Assembly: GCA_002405445.1 (NCBI GenBank) | Contig: DHLV01000076.1 | Span: forward strand, 1-28,404 | Source: Flammeovirgaceae bacterium UBA4659 | Lineage (GTDB): Bacteria; Bacteroidota; Bacteroidia; Cytophagales; Cyclobacteriaceae | DNA: 28,404 nucleotides | Direction of reading: 5' to 3' | Part shown: positions 25,116 to 28,404 of the stretch, piece after piece | Numbering within the stretch: position 1 is the first letter of the stretch | How the letters are laid out: every line of letters begins with the position of its first letter | Made by a program: the position numbers and the translations under genes | The notes under the pieces: generated by a model | Databases searched by the model: none | What the model was told of the DNA's origin: nothing | What the model saw: only the letters and a program-made list of their open reading frames with translations

Positions 25116-25790
25116 TCAAATTCTTTTTGTGATCCCCACACTGAGCATATTCACAATTCTTCTAAAGCGGTCGTTTACTATCGGGCTTTGCTGAATCTTA
25201 GTATCGGTGGTGTATTCTGTAAACACGTGTTGTAAACCAATTTTCAGCAACCATTTTTCTGATACTTGATATCGGGCAAACAACTCAGAATTTAGTGTAC
25301 CACGGTCGTTTACATCCACTAAAAGCACGTTGAAAACAGTAGGTGATGCGGCAGTATTTGCTCTTTGCAAATATTTGATGTAAGCTCCCTGTTTCGTAGA
25401 GCCAAAAGACACACCAATGGCATCTATATTAAAGCCCACTGAAAATTTTGACGAAAGTGAGTAGCCAAACCCCAGTGCAATGTTAAGGGCGTTAATTTGC
25501 ACAGAGCCCAAAAAAACGGAGTCGACATAATTGTTATTTCTTGCCAAGTCGGGTGGTGCTGATGAAAAATATTGATTCGAACCGAAAACGCTGGTCAGCC
25601 GCCCACCCAAGCCGACTTCAAACTTTTTTTGCTTACCCACCTTCCACAAGTGGAAAAAGTCAACCGAGCCATTGCTCATGCCTCCCCCAAGTGCCACGGT
25701 AGTGCTTGCATATTTGGATGTCTTGTCAGTCACTTGGCCGTGGGTTAAGAATGGCAGGATGCAAAATGTTAATAGTAAAACCAGTTTCAT
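25116..25790 (-). CDS. Outer-membrane-type beta-rich protein of unknown function
   Basis: A 224-residue protein with a clear signal peptide (about 1-18, hydrophobic core LVLLLTFCILPFL, cleavage near HGQ). The mature part shows alternating polar and hydrophobic strands with aromatic ends, such as KFEVGLGGRLTSVFG, ALNIALGFGYSLSSKFSVGFN and WLLKIGLQHVFTEYTT. This is the look of an outer-membrane beta barrel of about eight or ten strands. No family motif is recognised. It is read in the same direction as the heme-type locus to its right but is separated from it by a repeat element, so it is probably not part of that operon. Confidence 0.75.
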   Translation of the reverse strand: MKLVLLLTFCILPFLTHGQVTDKTSKYASTTVALGGGMSNGSVDFFHLWKVGKQKKFEVGLGGRLTSVFGSNQYFSSAPPDLARNNNYVDSVFLGSVQINALNIALGFGYSLSSKFSVGFNIDAIGVSFGSTKQGAYIKYLQRANTAASPTVFNVLLVDVNDRGTLNSELFARYQVSEKWLLKIGLQHVFTEYTTDTKIQQSPIVNDRFRRIVNMLSVGITKRI

Positions 25791-25862
25791 AAAAATGACG
25801 TATTGTTCTGCTGCAAGTTAGCAATTCTAATAGACGGGATTTTCACACCATTGATAAATTGA

Positions 25863-26009
25863 CTAGAAGCCATCTCAAAAATACATCACCATGTCAGGTT
25901 CGGCCTGTCGAAACCGGGTTTCAGTACCGAATAGCCTTCGACAAGCCTGGCTGTAGGTCAGGCAGGCTCAGGCTGACAATTTAAAATTGATTTTTGAGAT
26001 GGCTTATAG
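25863..26009. repeat. MITE-like element with 20-bp terminal inverted repeats
   Basis: The ends 25863-25882 and 25990-26009 are inverted copies matching at 19 of 20 positions; the inner 16 (AAGCCATCTCAAAAAT) are perfect. Inside, smaller inverted pairs form a second palindrome: TGTCAG (25892) with CTGACA (25973), and TGTCGAA (25906) with TTCGACA (25937). The inner arm TTCGACAAGCC...CTCAGGCTGACA resembles a palindromic repeat I recall from several bacterial genomes. It has no transposase gene and is 147 bp long, as for a non-autonomous element. Its right end supplies the last codons of the hmuV remnant. Confidence 0.7.
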
Positions 26010-26419
26010 TATTTAACGTAGTTGACTTTGAGGTCAATTAAAAAAAAATGAAAAGTTTGATTTTGTTCTAGTAAACGTGCCTGAATCTGAAATACGCTGT
26101 AGATGTTCTCCGGTGTGAAAACACTTTCGGGGCTGCCCTGTACCATTAATTTTCCACCATGGAGCATCAACACAAGGTCTGCATATTTTGCGGCAAGGTT
26201 TAACTCATGGAGAACACCTACCACCGTTAAGTTCCGTTGCATTAACAGTGTTTTTAGTTTCTTAAGAAATTGCAGTTGATAGTGAATGTCCAAAAACGTC
26301 AATGGTTCGTCTAATAACAAGTAACGGGCAACTCCTTCTTCGCTTGTCCAAATCTGCGCCAACACGCGCGCAAACTGTACGCGTTGTTTTTCACTTTTGC
26401 TTAGTACGATAGAGTAGAC
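25958..26419 (-). pseudogene. hmuV: Truncated heme ABC transporter ATPase (hmuV remnant)
   Basis: Only the C-terminal half of an HmuV/FecE-type ATPase is present. The open frame follows a TGA at 26422-26420 and begins VYSIVLSKSEKQRVQFARVL, where LSKSE stands in place of the signature LSGGE. Walker B (YLLLDEP), the D-loop (FLDIHYQ) and the switch His (GVLHELNLAAKYAD) follow. Walker A and the Q-loop are missing: directly upstream is the stop of the TonB-dependent receptor, 5 bases before the frame opens. The only start inside is a GTG at 26365, which would give 135 residues. The last 16 or so residues are coded by the inverted-repeat element. It cannot bind ATP by itself, so I call it a remnant left by a deletion. 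Confidence 0.75.
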
Positions 26420-26424
26420 TCAAG

Positions 26425-28404
26425 TTAGAAACGAGCCCTCAAAGTGCCAAAAAAATTGACACCTGGTGCATTGATCCCCGAAGCAAACGTGCGGTATTGA
26501 ATGTCCATTAAGTTATCAACACCTGCTTGAATCAAGAAAGTTTTATTCAACTCATATGACCCGCGTAAATTGATGGTATACCAGCCAGGCATGCCGGTGG
26601 CTGGTGCATATTGCAGATTATCTTCACCGCTCGGGCTGTAATCGTCTAATTTTTTTGTCGAGCTAAAATTGACGAACGCTTCTGCTCTAAACTTATGACG
26701 AGCGTACAGTATCCCACCTCGCCCAAATGCTGGGGCAACATGATCTAAAGGAATTTCGTTTCCTCCGGGGTTAAGAACCCTACCATAAGTGAAGTTGTAT
26801 GAACCGGTTATTGAAAGCGCAGACGTTAAATCATATCGTCCGCTGAGAGAGTGTCCATATAAGTATGCTTGAGAGGCATTTTGACTTGAAACGACATTGG
26901 CCGGAAAACCATTGAATACAACAGATGACTGACCATTGAAAGTCGTAGGCCGTGTAACGATTGCATCCAAAAACTGAGTATAAAATCCTACTGCTTCAAT
27001 TCTTGCTTGCGAACCTATGAAGCGGGTAATACCTAAATCTAGGTTGATTGTCTTTTCAGGGCCAAGGTTGGCATTTGGTATTACCAGAGTACCTGTTGGG
27101 TTTTGAGACGTGCCAGCTACTGTTTCAAACACTTTAGCTAAGTCATCAAAGTTTGGAACGCGGTAACCGGTGCTACCCATAAGCGAAAACTTCCACATCG
27201 AAGGCGTGTAGACTAATCCTAAATTTCCGCTAGCGTAAATGTTTTCTTGGCTAATTGTTTTAAAAGGAAATGCAAAAAATAACTGGCTGTTGAAACTAGA
27301 AAATAGTGTACTGTAGCCGAAGCGAACCCCATCGTTTACATACAGATTTGATATCAGTTCTTTGGTGTGCGTAATATAGAAAGCGTACAACCCCATTACG
27401 TTTTCGCCATCCGGGTAGCGCGTGTTCACTCCAGAAATAGCTAAGTTGGTAATGTTGGTTCGGGTGGCGGTTGAACGTAAGACATTGTACTGCCCATCAA
27501 ATCCATAGCGGATTTTATGACCTTTTACCTCTTTGTTAAAGTCCACATTCAATCCGAATACGGAAACATCTTCTACGCGCGCGTCACGGTTGTTGCTATT
27601 GAATCTGCGTTGAATGCGGCTTTCTTGCACATCTTGGTAACTCGCGGTTGCTGTCATGCCATCTGCCCATTTGCCCAAGTCTGTCATCTTCAAACTGTAG
27701 CTACCCAAAAAACGTTTTTCAGGGCCATAATACCATTCGGCCCATGCAAGACCCGTATTGTTGGCGCCCGGGTCAGTCAGACGATCGTAGCGCGGTACGT
27801 TGTTGGTGTTTGAGACTTGAAAATTCAAGACATGGCTTACGCGATCGCTTGCTTTGTACAAGAACTTTTGAAGGAAATCCCATTGTCGATAACCGCTATA
27901 CTTTTGTACCAGCGAGTCAGGATTTGTAACCAGTAAATCACTCGCATTATCAGCAGCTCGTACTACATATTGACGTTTCGCGCCAAAAAAGTTTTCGAGG
28001 TTTGGATTTTTATTTTTGCCCATGCGCAAATCACCAAAATCGCTTACTGTTACAGATGTAAAAGACCCCAGTTTTTCGTCTGCTACATTAATGTCAAAGT
28101 GAAAAGTCTTTTCATCGTTGGCAGAACCAAGGCGGACAAAACCTTCGCCCGCAGTGTTTGACTTTTGACCGTTAGTAGCCAATATGGGATTGCGGGTATA
28201 GAAATGAATCACTCCACCTAATGCATCGCTGCCATATACGGTGGAAGATGGGCCGAGCAATACTTCGGCATGATCTAGATTGTTGTTATCTACCCGAAGC
28301 ACATTTTGAAGGTGACCTGCGCGATAAATCGCATTATTCATGCGAACACCATCAACTACCAACAGAACTCGGCTTGCCTCGAAACCGCGCAAAATCGGAC
28401 TACC
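26425..28404 (-). CDS. TonB-dependent outer-membrane receptor, heme/hemoglobin-receptor type, 5' end outside the window
   Basis: 659 residues of an outer-membrane receptor; the N-terminus (signal peptide, carboxypeptidase-like domain and TonB box if present) lies past 28404. It opens inside the plug: GSPILRGFEASRVLLVVDGV, then RMNNAIYRAGHLQNVLRVD and PSSTVYGSDALGGVIHFYT, a sequence pattern typical of the HmuR/hemoglobin receptor group. The 22-strand barrel follows and ends in TLRARF with the usual terminal Phe. YRVPN and PNANLGPEKT stand where heme receptors carry FRAP and NPNL motifs, but I see no His between them, so heme specificity is uncertain. The adjacent hmuV remnant supports a former heme-uptake locus. 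Confidence 0.9.
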   Translation of the reverse strand, partial: GSPILRGFEASRVLLVVDGVRMNNAIYRAGHLQNVLRVDNNNLDHAEVLLGPSSTVYGSDALGGVIHFYTRNPILATNGQKSNTAGEGFVRLGSANDEKTFHFDINVADEKLGSFTSVTVSDFGDLRMGKNKNPNLENFFGAKRQYVVRAADNASDLLVTNPDSLVQKYSGYRQWDFLQKFLYKASDRVSHVLNFQVSNTNNVPRYDRLTDPGANNTGLAWAEWYYGPEKRFLGSYSLKMTDLGKWADGMTATASYQDVQESRIQRRFNSNNRDARVEDVSVFGLNVDFNKEVKGHKIRYGFDGQYNVLRSTATRTNITNLAISGVNTRYPDGENVMGLYAFYITHTKELISNLYVNDGVRFGYSTLFSSFNSQLFFAFPFKTISQENIYASGNLGLVYTPSMWKFSLMGSTGYRVPNFDDLAKVFETVAGTSQNPTGTLVIPNANLGPEKTINLDLGITRFIGSQARIEAVGFYTQFLDAIVTRPTTFNGQSSVVFNGFPANVVSSQNASQAYLYGHSLSGRYDLTSALSITGSYNFTYGRVLNPGGNEIPLDHVAPAFGRGGILYARHKFRAEAFVNFSSTKKLDDYSPSGEDNLQYAPATGMPGWYTINLRGSYELNKTFLIQAGVDNLMDIQYRTFASGINAPGVNFFGTLRARF

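Overview
The window looks like a chromosomal segment from a member of the Bacteroidota, most likely a Cytophagales-type bacterium. The evidence is the gene content (DUF4175 protein, YwqK/MORN-type lipoprotein, Ig-like lipoprotein, LytS/LytTR pair, Ton-dependent heme-type receptor, LytB/IspH with an N-terminal extension), the absence of obvious Shine-Dalgarno sequences, and promoters of the phylum type (TAnnTTTG, with TTG about 20 bases upstream where seen). No tRNA, rRNA, CRISPR array, prophage or complete insertion sequence was seen.

Layout. 1-2955 (minus strand): the 5' part of ispH, a strong hairpin terminator, a 57-residue protein gene, an HtrA/DegP protease and a MORN-repeat lipoprotein. 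3285-8185 (plus): an RlmI-type rRNA methyltransferase, an ABC exporter, a secreted M20 amidohydrolase and a small membrane protein. 8292-14587 (plus): a translation and envelope cluster with a giant coiled-coil DUF4175 membrane protein, an RsbW-like ATPase, ybeY and mnmG. 14641-17159 (plus): a zinc-ribbon methyltransferase overlapping an Ig-like lipoprotein. 17160-17445: a probable replication origin. 17393-20858 (plus): a TPR protein, a SIMPL protein and an HMA-DUF4396 fusion. 21061-24724 (plus): a three-domain fasciclin lipoprotein, a LytS-type histidine kinase, a LytTR response regulator and a small membrane protein. 24730-28404 (minus): two tiny candidate ORFs, an outer-membrane-type protein, a MITE-like repeat, a decapitated hmuV remnant and a TonB-dependent receptor that runs off the window.

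The main signal is a chromosome-maintenance neighbourhood that ordinary gene calling would miss. Two 16-bp parS-like palindromes sit in front of mnmG. About 4.5 kb further on, the 233-bp gap before the TPR gene holds four copies of ATCCACA in one orientation, followed by a 44-base stretch that is A/T in 43 positions. Genes just left of this point are C-rich on the plus strand although they are coded on it, while a sampled line further right is G-rich. Together these suggest oriC with ParB-binding sites nearby, in a genome segment where dnaA is not present. This is inference from sequence patterns; a genome-wide skew plot and ParB/DnaA binding data would settle it.

The second signal is decay of a heme-uptake locus. 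The receptor is intact as far as visible, but the following hmuV begins inside the ABC signature motif and has lost Walker A, and its 3' end runs into a 147-bp inverted-repeat element.
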